Positions 35,083 to 43,237 of a stretch of 64,000 bases of DNA are shown piece by piece (the first letter of the stretch is position 1; each line of letters starts with the position of its first letter). Where the stretch lies: positions 744,001-808,000 of the forward strand of contig NZ_CP079105.1 in assembly GCF_019285775.1 (NCBI RefSeq), written 5' to 3'. A program made the position numbers and the translations under genes. The stretch is from Skermania piniformis (GTDB taxonomy: Bacteria; Actinomycetota; Actinomycetes; Mycobacteriales; Mycobacteriaceae). Below the pieces are notes generated by a model. It saw nothing but the letters and a program-made list of their open reading frames with translations, ran no database searches and was not told the origin of the DNA.

Positions 35083-35367
35083 TCAGAAGACGCCCCAGAA
35101 TGGGTCGTCGCGGGGCGGCTCGCTCTGGCCGAGGTTGATGACGCCGCTCCAGCAGTCCTTGCACTGACGAACCAGGAAGACGGAGTCCTCGTCCGGATCG
35201 ATGATCGCGGCGATCGTGTCGCGTAGCACGCCGAGCTGATCGTCCTCGATGGTGCACAGGAAGACCGACAGTTGGATTCGGTCGCCCCAGGACTGCAGGA
35301 GCGCGGCAAGCCGGGCGCGACGTCGGTCGACGGGGATGTCGTAGGCAGCGAGCACCGTCAGGGCCAT
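35083..35367 (-). CDS. cas2: CRISPR-associated endonuclease Cas2
   Basis: 94 residues. Ferredoxin-like fold starting LTVLAAYDIPVDRRRARLAALLQSWG, with the conserved N-terminal Asp, and QLSVFLCTIEDDQL. Cas2 bridges two Cas1 dimers in the spacer-integration complex. It follows the RT-Cas1 gene by 4 bases on the same strand. Confidence 0.95.
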   Translation of the reverse strand: MALTVLAAYDIPVDRRRARLAALLQSWGDRIQLSVFLCTIEDDQLGVLRDTIAAIIDPDEDSVFLVRQCKDCWSGVINLGQSEPPRDDPFWGVF

Positions 35368-35371
35368 GACA

Positions 35372-37267
35372 TCACCGCCATGACATGCCGGTCCACGGCA
35401 CGGCCGGGTCCCGCATGGCCCGAGCGAGCAGCTTGGCCTGCCGGTAGAGGTGGCGGCGCAGCGTTCCGGTGAACTCGGGGATGGCTCCGGACGTTACTTG
35501 GAGCATGCGTCGCTCGTAGCCGCGGACCAGAATCTCCTTACCCGACTTGGTGAGATGCACCCCGGGCTCCCCGGTCACCGGCTGTCCGTGCGCCGGGGTG
35601 AGCGTGCCCTTCCGCGCGGCGGCCGACACCACTTGATCGATGATCATCGGCCGCCATTCCTCCATCAGATCCAATGCGAGACCGGGTCGTTTGCCCGATG
35701 CTTCGTGCAGCACGCCGATGTTCGGGTCGAGACCGGCGGCGACCAACGCCGCGACGCACTCCGCCAGCAGCACGGCGTAGCCGTAGCCGAGCGCCGAATT
35801 GATCACATCGAGCGGGGGCCGGCGTGACCGTGTCTCGAACCGCAGCTCCGCCGGCACCAACACACCGAGCACCGGAAAGTAGGCGGCGGCCGCCGCGCCC
35901 TCCAACCCGAGGAGCTGATCCCGATCGGTCGCGTCGGGGATCATCGCGCGTGAACGGTTCATCGTGCGGATCGCGTCGGCGACCGGTTCGGCGCAGGCCC
36001 GGCTGGTCAGCCGCCGCAACAGCGTGATCTGATGTGCGACCTTCGCGTCGATCATCGCCCGGGCCAACCCAAGGGCCCGCGCCGGGTCGTCGGCCACCGC
36101 GATCTGGGTCCGCAGCCGTTCCACCCGGGTGCCGTTCGCGGCGGAAAGATGCTGGCCCTGGTAGTTCCCCCGCCGGGATAGAAAGACGACGTCGATCCCG
36201 TTCTCCAACGCCCAGGAGCGGGTCCCCGCCGCGACCGAGGCGGAGCCGAACAGGACGATTCGGGATACCAGATTCTTCGGAACGGACAGCAGTTCCTCGT
36301 CGCTCTTCGATTCGACGATCACCCGGCCCTGCCGGGTGAAGATCCGACAGCCCTGTCGGGCCACGTAGAGGATGCGGCGCAACGGCTCGGATTGGCGATG
36401 TTCGTGCATGGCCGGCGGGTATCGGGGACCGAAATCCTCACCGAGGAAGTGGAATCCCTCGTCGAAGCTCATCACCTCGGTCTTGTCGGCGCCCAGCTGC
36501 ATCCCCATCGGTTCGAGTGTCTCGGTCGCCACGCGCTTCGCCTCCCAAGCGTCGTCGAGGGATTCGGTCGGCACCACGAAATCGTCGGCATACCGGATCA
36601 TCGGAAAACCGCGGTCGGTGATCGCCTCGTCGAGCGCGGTAAGCACGATGTTCGCCAGCAGTGGCGACAGCGCGGTGCCCTGCGGCACGCCGGTGGTTGC
36701 GGTCAGGCCGCGCCGGGTGCTCACCGGCCGTTCCACCATGCGCCGGATCAACGCGTCCAGGCTCGGGTCGGGCAGCATCGCGAGCAGCGAGCGCAATGCC
36801 TGTTCGCGGGGGATCGAGTCGAAGCAGTCGGCGACGTCGGCGCGCAACACCCAACCGGCTCCGGCGTCTCGGTGCGCGGCAACGGCGGTGATCGCGTCGA
36901 TGACGCCGATGCCTTCGCGGTAGGCGTACGACGACGGGCCGAGCCGGCGATCGGCGAACGGTGTGACTGCCATCAGGATGCTGCGCTCCACCACGCGGTC
37001 GGCGACGGCCGGCACGGCCAGTTCGCGTTCCGAGCCGTCATCCTTGGGAATCGCGATTCGTGTCAGCGGCTTCGGCGAGTACTGGTGCTCGGCCAGTTCG
37101 ATCGAGAGTCGGGTCAACCGCTCCGGTGCCGACTGCGCGAATCGCCGAACCGCGTCGGAGGGGATGTCGCGGTCCGCGTCCCGAGCGAGAAGGTGGCGCC
37201 ACGCCGCATCGAGCGAGTCCGGATGCGATACCCGCTCGTACAACGTCGCCGCAGAGATGTCAGCCAC
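35372..37267 (-). CDS. cas1: Reverse transcriptase-Cas1 fusion protein
   Basis: 631 residues. Residues about 65-280 are a group II intron-like reverse transcriptase: RADVADCFDSI (Asp 144/147), GVPQGTALSPLLANIVL (about 193-209) and the catalytic YADD at 226-229, all intact. Residues about 310-620 are Cas1, with metal ligands Glu 456 (LLGLEGAAAAAYF), His 521 (GVLHEASGK) and Asp 533 (LALDLMEEWRP) in place. There is no N-terminal Cas6 module, unlike some RT-Cas1 proteins. With Cas2 it integrates spacers; RT fusions allow acquisition from RNA in studied systems. It diverges from the array, sharing the upstream region with the leader. Confidence 0.95.
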   Translation of the reverse strand: MADISAATLYERVSHPDSLDAAWRHLLARDADRDIPSDAVRRFAQSAPERLTRLSIELAEHQYSPKPLTRIAIPKDDGSERELAVPAVADRVVERSILMAVTPFADRRLGPSSYAYREGIGVIDAITAVAAHRDAGAGWVLRADVADCFDSIPREQALRSLLAMLPDPSLDALIRRMVERPVSTRRGLTATTGVPQGTALSPLLANIVLTALDEAITDRGFPMIRYADDFVVPTESLDDAWEAKRVATETLEPMGMQLGADKTEVMSFDEGFHFLGEDFGPRYPPAMHEHRQSEPLRRILYVARQGCRIFTRQGRVIVESKSDEELLSVPKNLVSRIVLFGSASVAAGTRSWALENGIDVVFLSRRGNYQGQHLSAANGTRVERLRTQIAVADDPARALGLARAMIDAKVAHQITLLRRLTSRACAEPVADAIRTMNRSRAMIPDATDRDQLLGLEGAAAAAYFPVLGVLVPAELRFETRSRRPPLDVINSALGYGYAVLLAECVAALVAAGLDPNIGVLHEASGKRPGLALDLMEEWRPMIIDQVVSAAARKGTLTPAHGQPVTGEPGVHLTKSGKEILVRGYERRMLQVTSGAIPEFTGTLRRHLYRQAKLLARAMRDPAVPWTGMSWR

Positions 37268-37561
37268 CGCCGCCGACGCTACCGCGCCCGGTCCGGCAGC
37301 GCTGTCCCCTGTTCGCCCGACATCCGAGTTCAGGCCGGCGCGATATCATTCCGGATCACGCGCGACGTGTTTGCGCGGGTCGGCGGGGCGAATCGGAGGT
37401 GGTTCATGACGCGTAGCCACCCCCCGATCGTGTGCAAGGCGCCTGAGCTGCGAAAACGGCACCTCGGCCGATCGTGCGACCGGTCGCCCCGGCTCGTTCC
37501 GGGCGATGGTGTGCAGGGAGCTTGCATCGTCGCAGGTACGAGGCTACGTTTTGGGCGAGGG
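37268..37561 (+). promoter_or_regulatory. CRISPR leader and divergent RT-cas1 promoter region
   Basis: 294 bases between the RT-cas1 start and the first repeat. Orientation is inferred from three facts: repeats end in ATTGAAAC on the plus strand, the far end holds a degenerate repeat, and the adaptation genes adjoin this end. The leader should therefore lie here and drive plus-strand transcription. I see no AT-rich tract and cannot place the promoters. Confidence 0.65.
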
Positions 37562-39338
37562 GTCCGAAGGTGAGTCTCGCTAAAAAGCGAATTGAAACGA
37601 GCTGTGACCGTTGTGGCCGAGGTGGGCGTGCAGTCCGAAGGTGAGTCTCGCTAAAAAGCGAATTGAAACCCTCGTTGTTGACCTGCGGGACGATCTCTCG
37701 CGTCCGAAGGTGAGTCTCGCTAAAAAGCGAATTGAAACTGGCAGATCGCCCACTGTACATCAGCCAACGAGCGGTCCGAAGGTGAGTCTCGCTAAAAAGC
37801 GAATTGAAACCCGATGATGGCCAGCTGGAAGGCTGCAATGACGTTAGTCCGAAGGTGAGTCTCGCTAAAAAGCGAATTGAAACAAATGGGGTCGTCCTTC
37901 TCCTTGGCCGCCATCGCTTCGTCCGAAGGTGAGTCTCGCTAAAAAGCGAATTGAAACAAATTCCTCTGCTAGGGCCATGTAGTCGCCTGTCCGAAGGTGA
38001 GTCTCGCTAAAAAGCGAATTGAAACCGTACACCATCAGTCCTAAAAGGACTGCCGCTACGAGGTCCGAAGGTGAGTCTCGCTAAAAAGCGAATTGAAACG
38101 GTGTCCAGAGTCTAAGTCCTGAGCGTTGGTAGAATTCGTCCGAAGGTGAGTCTCGCTAAAAAGCGAATTGAAACCTCGTCGGTGAGCATGTTGTCACCGA
38201 CTACCAAGGTCCGAAGGTGAGTCTCGCTAAAAAGCGAATTGAAACGACACCGACGGCGATGACACCGACGGCGATGACACCGGCGGTGATGCCGACGGTC
38301 CGAAGGTGAGTCTCGCTAAAAAGCGAATTGAAACCAGTGGCGGGGCATGTGGCGTTGGCGGCGAGTCCGAAGGTGAGTCTCGCTAAAAAGCGAATTGAAA
38401 CCGCAGTCGAACCCGGCGAACCGGGTGACGAAGTCGTCGTCGGGTCCGAAGGTGAGTCTCGCTAAAAAGCGAATTGAAACTCTCGTGTCCCTCTCCATAC
38501 TTGTGTTCGTGCTCGTCCGAAGGTGAGTCTCGCTAAAAAGCGAATTGAAACACCCATCCCCACTTTACTAACAATCTTGCTACCCGTCCGAAGGTGAGTC
38601 TCGCTAAAAAGCGAATTGAAACAGTTTGATCCGTCGACAACCAACAACACACCACACACCCCCGTCCGAAGGTGAGTCTCGCTAAAAAGCGAATTGAAAC
38701 ACGCAGTGCCCGAATCACGTCCGGGTCCTCGGTGTCCGAAGGTGAGTCTCGCTAAAAAGCGAATTGAAACGACTTAGACCAGCGGACATCGGCGGCACGA
38801 TTACATATTGTCCGAAGGTGAGTCTCGCTAAAAAGCGAATTGAAACGTAGAGCTACCGTAGCTCACTACATCACATCGTGCGGTCCGAAGGTGAGTCTCG
38901 CTAAAAAGCGAATTGAAACCGGTGATGATCGACACCACCAACCAGACGCCCTGTCCGAAGGTGAGTCTCGCTAAAAAGCGAATTGAAACTGTCTCGGCGG
39001 AACGTTCACTCGTGTCGATGTAGACCGGTCCGAAGGTGAGTCTCGCTAAAAAGCGAATTGAAACCCTCTTCGAGCCATCCTTGGTGTTTGTCTCTGTCCG
39101 CCTGTCCGAAGGTGAGTCTCGCTAAAAAGCGAATTGAAACCCGCCGCGGAGGTGGAACGCCGTGATGCCGGCCTGTCCGAAGGTGAGTCTCGCTAAAAAG
39201 CGAATTGAAACCGTCTACCGGCGTATCTGCCGGTACCCAGAGCAGCAAGTCCGAAGGTGGGTCTCGCTAAAAAGCGAATTGAAACGTGTCGGACCATGTC
39301 GCCTCGTCGTCGGGGTGCAGTGTCCGAAGGTGAGTCTC

Positions 39339-39346
39339 GCTAAAAA
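39339..39346. repeat. Left target-site duplication of the insertion sequence
   Basis: GCTAAAAA, part of the CRISPR repeat loop and identical to 40761-40768. The pair shows that one repeat was cut by the insertion. Confidence 0.93.
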
Positions 39347-40760
39347 GGCTCTTCACAATCGAGGGTGTAGTCGGGGTCTGAAGCCTCCGGTCTCGAGTAG
39401 TGATCGGGCGATGTAGTTGGTGAGGTTGCGGAAGCCGAGGGCGGAGCCGCGGAGGTGTTCGAGGCGGCCGTTGATCGCCTCGGTCGGGCCGTTGCTGGTG
39501 CCGGGCCGGTCGAAGTAGGCCAGGATGTCGTCGGCGCGACGAGTCAGGGTCCGGGCGAGTGTGCGGATCTCGGTCAGGGCTTTCGGGACGCCGTCGCTGA
39601 CCGAGTTGATCAGCTCGGTCATCAGTTCACGGCCGCGCCTGCGGTCGGGTTCGCGGTAGGCGGCGACCATCCGTTGGTAGATCTCCCAGGTCGCTTCGAC
39701 CTGGGCGTGGGCGTCGTCGGCGAACAGCTGCTCGAGTCGTTCGCGTTGCCGGTCGGTGAGCAGATCGGCGCCGGTGTGCAGGGTGCGCCGGGCCCGGTAG
39801 AGCGGATCACCAGCGCGGCCGCGGTGTCCGATGGTGTCGTGCTGGACCCGGCGTCGGCACCGGTCGAGGGCGTCGCCGGCGAGTCTCGCGACATGGAAGG
39901 GGTCCATGACCGCGGTCGCGGCGGGCAGTTCCTCGGCGGCCGCGGTCTTGAACCCGGTGAATCCGTCCATCGCGACGACCTCCACCGCGTCGCGCCACGA
40001 TGGTGGGCGTTCGGCGAGCCAGGTCTTGAATGCCTGTTTGGAGCGGTCTTCGACCATGTCCAACAACCGGGCGGGGCCGGTTCGGTCGCGGATCGGGGTG
40101 AGGTCGATGATCACCGTGACGTACTTGTCGCCCTTGCGGGTGTGCCGCCACACGTGCTCGTCGACGCCGATGACCGTGACCCCGTCCCATCGGTGCGGAT
40201 CACTGATGAGGACCCGCTTGCCTTCGGCGAGGACGGCGGTGTTCCACGAGACCGCGAGTCCTTCGGCGATCCGAGCGATCGTGAGGTGCTGGCAGACAAG
40301 ACCTTCCAGTGCCCAGCGCAGCGCCCGGCGGGTGAGCCCAGCTCTGGGTTCGGCCGCGATTTCAGTGTTTTGGCGCCACACATGCCCGCAGCCGGTACAG
40401 CGGTAGCGGCGGATAGTGACCAGCAGTGTGGTGGGTCGCCAGCCGAGTGGTTCGTGCGCCAACCGGCGCACGACGGTGTCGCGGGAACGGCCTTCGCAGC
40501 CGCAGCGGCGGCACCAGCGATCGGGTTCGGCGACCCGGCAGGCCAGCACCGCCCGATCCGGTTCGACCCGCTGGCCGGTGACTTCGAGACCGAGCTCGTC
40601 CAAACCGATGAACGTGTCCAGATCCGGGCGGGCGAAAGTAGTAGCGTCGAGCACGTCGAGGTCTTCCAGATGAGGCGTGTGAGAACCTTCATCTTCGGGA
40701 GACCTCGACACCTATCCGGTACCGACGCGCCGACACCTACACCCTCATCTGCGATGAGCC
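39347..40760 (-). mobile_element. ISL3-family insertion sequence inside a CRISPR repeat
   Basis: 1,414 bp element. The ends are imperfect 24-bp inverted repeats: left GGCTCTTCACAATCGAGG..., right (read inwards) GGCTCATCGCAGATGAGG..., with 19 of 24 positions equal. It is flanked by the direct repeat GCTAAAAA, the 8-bp duplication typical of ISL3 elements. Its single gene is complete, so it may still be mobile. Confidence 0.93.
39353..40711 (-). CDS. ISL3-family transposase
   Basis: 452 residues. An N-terminal zinc-binding region (CRVAEPDRWCRRCGC, RCTGCGHVW) is followed by a helix-turn-helix and a DDE domain with VIGVDEHVWR, VMDPFHVARLAGDAL and GPTEAINGRLEHLRGSALGF. The frame is intact across the full element. 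It is transcribed against the array. Confidence 0.93.
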   Translation of the reverse strand: MSRSPEDEGSHTPHLEDLDVLDATTFARPDLDTFIGLDELGLEVTGQRVEPDRAVLACRVAEPDRWCRRCGCEGRSRDTVVRRLAHEPLGWRPTTLLVTIRRYRCTGCGHVWRQNTEIAAEPRAGLTRRALRWALEGLVCQHLTIARIAEGLAVSWNTAVLAEGKRVLISDPHRWDGVTVIGVDEHVWRHTRKGDKYVTVIIDLTPIRDRTGPARLLDMVEDRSKQAFKTWLAERPPSWRDAVEVVAMDGFTGFKTAAAEELPAATAVMDPFHVARLAGDALDRCRRRVQHDTIGHRGRAGDPLYRARRTLHTGADLLTDRQRERLEQLFADDAHAQVEATWEIYQRMVAAYREPDRRRGRELMTELINSVSDGVPKALTEIRTLARTLTRRADDILAYFDRPGTSNGPTEAINGRLEHLRGSALGFRNLTNYIARSLLETGGFRPRLHPRL

Positions 40761-40768
40761 GCTAAAAA
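40761..40768. repeat. Right target-site duplication of the insertion sequence
   Basis: GCTAAAAA, identical to 39339-39346; GCGAATTGAAAC follows and completes the interrupted repeat. Confidence 0.93.
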
Positions 40769-41202
40769 GCGAATTGAAACGCCTCGTTGGCGAGGTCGCG
40801 GCTGGCGAACAGGTGTCCGAAGGTGAGTCTCGCTAAAAAGCGAATTGAAACTCGATTGCGGCGTAGCGGGCGTCAGTTTCGTGTCCGAAGGTGAGTCTCG
40901 CTAAAAAGCGAATTGAAACTTGTCGAGCCAGACTTATTCGTCGCGGAAGATCATGGTCCGAAGGTGAGTCTCGCTAAAAAGCGAATTGAAACTTCGCAGC
41001 GCAGCGTCCAGATAGGTGTACGAGTCCGAAGGTGAGTCTCGCTAAAAAGCGAATTGAAACGTCCGCCACACCGATCGAGATCAGCTTGGTTTCCAGTCCG
41101 AAGGTGAGTCTCGCTAAAAAGCGAATTGAAACTCTCGATCATGAGGTACTGGAGCAGCCCGAGCTGTCCGAAGGCGGATCTCGCTAGAAAGCGAGTTGAT
41201 CA

Positions 41203-41566
41203 TCCTGCTGGTCGAACCAGGCCGCGACCCATGGATGCCGGCCGTGCGCACCCCACACGGGCCCCGCCCAAACACCGATATCCAGCAGGATCACGCGCGG
41301 CCGTATCGTTCGCCCTCATCCGCGGCGAGCGGGCCCTCGAGATCATCGTTGGTCAGCTCGATACGCGTTGCGCGGATCCGATCAACGGCAGGCGAACCGG
41401 TCGCGTAGCCCGGGCGCGGACGATCCGATCTCACGCTCGAACAGGTCCTCGAGCGGCCGCTCTCGCTGGCCGCCGACGTCCCACGTTTGAAGGACATCAC
41501 TGGTTACTGGTTGCCAAGCGGACTACGGTCGTGAACGGTGTCGGGGTCGGGCGAAGGGGGATTGCG
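41203..41566. other. Array-to-cas10 intergenic region
   Basis: 364 bases. No convincing complete gene. A short plus-strand frame ending near 41532 reads DLTLEQVLERPLSLAADVPR and then LKDITGYWLPSGLRS, which looks protein-like but has a stop just upstream and no start I can support; it may be the tail of a decayed gene. The promoter of the effector operon must lie here unless the array transcript continues through. GAAGGGGG at 41553-41560 is the ribosome-binding site of cas10. Confidence 0.4.
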
Positions 41567-43237
41567 GTGGCTCGGCGGTGGGTTGTCATCGAGACGGGGT
41601 CCAACCAGCAGCTGGTCTTCCAGACCAACAAGCAGCGACTCAATGTTGCTGCGTCACGGTTGATCTGGCGCGTCGGGTTCGAGTGGATCCCCGAGGCGAT
41701 CGAGCAGGTCGGAGGGAAGCTCGAGGTCGAGATCCGAAATGTCGTCCGGGCGTCCGGTCTCGGCACGATGATCACTACCCCGGAGGCCGGGCGGGCGATC
41801 ATCGAAGTCGTCACCACGCGCGCGGCACTGGAGGCTCCCGACCTGGACATCTGGGGCGTAGTCGGAGAAACCGATCTCGCCGAAGATCTTTCGAATGCGG
41901 GCCCAACCCTCGGGCAAGCGCAGCGTCAGCTGGCGCGGTGGCGGGCCGACCGGCCGAGCCCGATCACCCGAGACCCGAACCTGCCCTACACCCAGTTCTG
42001 CGCGTTCACCGGACGGCCTGCGAGTGGTGATGTTTCCGAAGGGACCCACACCTCTCGTGTTCATTACCCGGCGGCGCCCGGAGTTGCGGCGTTGTGGGAT
42101 CGGTCGATGAACGATCGGGACAGTCTGGTCGCGAAACTGGGCGGCGGCGAGGTCGTCGAACGAGCCGTTGTCGGCAGGAAAGAGCTGGAATCCGGCGACG
42201 GGGTGGCCAACAACGGCTGGGTCGGGGTCCTGCACGCGGACGGCAACGGCATCGGCGACATCTTTACCAACCTGCGGCGCGTCTATGACGACACGGAGTT
42301 GATCGAACGGCTGGAGACGATCAGCCGCACCCTGGAGGACTGCGCCTGGCGGGCTGTCACGAACGCAGTATCCACTATCCAGCAGAAGGCCGATGAGGAC
42401 GCCGGTGAGAACGGCACACGCCCGAAGAATTGGATTCTGCCCATCCTGGTCGGCGGCGACGACATCACGGTGTTGTTGGACGGCCGCCACGCATTCGAGT
42501 TCACCTGCGCATTGGCGGCCGAGTTCGAGCGGCTGATCAACGAACCCGCACCCGATGGGAGCGACAACCCGGTGATCGAATCACTCCAGTGGGTTGCCGC
42601 GAACCAAGACGAGTGGGTCGATGACGGATTTCTGACCAGTGCTACAGCGCCGGAACGGATCACCCTCGCCTGCGGGCTGGTCTACGTCAAACCACACCAC
42701 CCGTTCAGTCACGCAGTGGCCTTCGCCGAAGAGCTGACCACATCGGCCAAAACAGTCAAGGGCGACGGCCTCAGCGCGCTGGATGTCCATGTGCTGAACG
42801 AGAGCGCGGTTCGCGAGTTGGCGAAGGTCCGCGAACCGCTGGCCTTCGGCGGGCGCAAGCTATGGGCCGGGCCGATCGTGCTGGGCGGTGACCAACACGT
42901 TCGGGACAACGACAAGCGACACCTGAACCATCTGCAAGAGGCTATGGACCTGATACGACCCGTCGCATCCGACGAACCGGGAGAAGAGATACCGCTAGTC
43001 CCGTCCGGTGTCCTGCACGCTCTGCGAGAGGCGCTCACCACCGGGGGCGAAGCAAACCTGGATGCGGTGGCCCGCCGGGCCAAGGAGGTCGCCGCCGGGT
43101 ACCCGTACGCGGATTCGCTCACCGCGCTACTGGACCAGCATCTGGAACCCGACGGCGTCGACTTCTCCCGATTGCTCACCGCGATGGAACTGCTCGACGT
43201 CAGTACCGGCACGGTGGCCGGGGGTCGTGATGCCTGA
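41567..43237 (+). CDS. cas10: Type III Cas10, without HD domain, GGDD intact
   Basis: 556 residues from the GTG at 41567, chosen for the strong ribosome-binding site 6 bases upstream and because the protein begins directly with the first palm strand (VVIETGSNQQLVFQTNKQRL). The second palm domain has VLHADGNGIGDIF (about 221-233) and the cyclase motif GGDD at 296-299 (LPILVGGDDITVLL). No N-terminal HD nuclease domain is encoded, nor is there room for one before the array. Cas10 is the large subunit of the type III effector complex and, with an intact GGDD, should make cyclic oligoadenylate on target RNA binding. Its 3' end overlaps csx10 by 8 bases. Confidence 0.9.
   Translation: MARRWVVIETGSNQQLVFQTNKQRLNVAASRLIWRVGFEWIPEAIEQVGGKLEVEIRNVVRASGLGTMITTPEAGRAIIEVVTTRAALEAPDLDIWGVVGETDLAEDLSNAGPTLGQAQRQLARWRADRPSPITRDPNLPYTQFCAFTGRPASGDVSEGTHTSRVHYPAAPGVAALWDRSMNDRDSLVAKLGGGEVVERAVVGRKELESGDGVANNGWVGVLHADGNGIGDIFTNLRRVYDDTELIERLETISRTLEDCAWRAVTNAVSTIQQKADEDAGENGTRPKNWILPILVGGDDITVLLDGRHAFEFTCALAAEFERLINEPAPDGSDNPVIESLQWVAANQDEWVDDGFLTSATAPERITLACGLVYVKPHHPFSHAVAFAEELTTSAKTVKGDGLSALDVHVLNESAVRELAKVREPLAFGGRKLWAGPIVLGGDQHVRDNDKRHLNHLQEAMDLIRPVASDEPGEEIPLVPSGVLHALREALTTGGEANLDAVARRAKEVAAGYPYADSLTALLDQHLEPDGVDFSRLLTAMELLDVSTGTVAGGRDA

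Larger units (their letters stand above)
37562..41202 (+). CRISPR. CRISPR array, 31 repeats and 30 spacers, interrupted by an insertion sequence
   Basis: The repeat is 37 nt, begins GTCCGAAGGTGAG, contains a short hairpin TCGC-TAAAAA-GCGA and ends ATTGAAAC, the usual 8-nt crRNA tag of type III systems. 29 copies are full length: 37562-39285 (24 copies) and 40815-41132 (5). Copy 24 has one A-to-G change. Copy 25 is split by the insertion sequence (39322-39346 and 40769-40780). The last copy (41166-41202) is degenerate. Spacers run from 30 to 42 nt, with one of 52 nt (38246-38297). Transcription is inferred to be left to right, towards the effector operon. Confidence 0.97.

Noticed and set aside
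35372-37267. Group II intron or retron as explanation of the reverse transcriptase
   Set aside because: The RT is in frame with a full Cas1 domain next to cas2 and the array, and no intron RNA domains or msr/msd are seen.
37611-39416. Short open frames repeating KVSLAKKRIET (plus) or FNSLFSETHLRT (minus) in the array
   Set aside because: These peptides are translations of the CRISPR repeat itself; frames change with each spacer and carry no start or ribosome-binding site.
39455-40765. 436-codon plus-strand frame opposite the transposase
   Set aside because: Antisense shadow of the ISL3 transposase, whose minus-strand frame has clear DDE and zinc motifs.
41126-41566. N-terminal extension of Cas10 back into the array
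   Set aside because: The extension begins inside a CRISPR repeat and spacer and reads low-complexity Arg/Ala-rich sequence; the GTG at 41567 has a strong ribosome-binding site.
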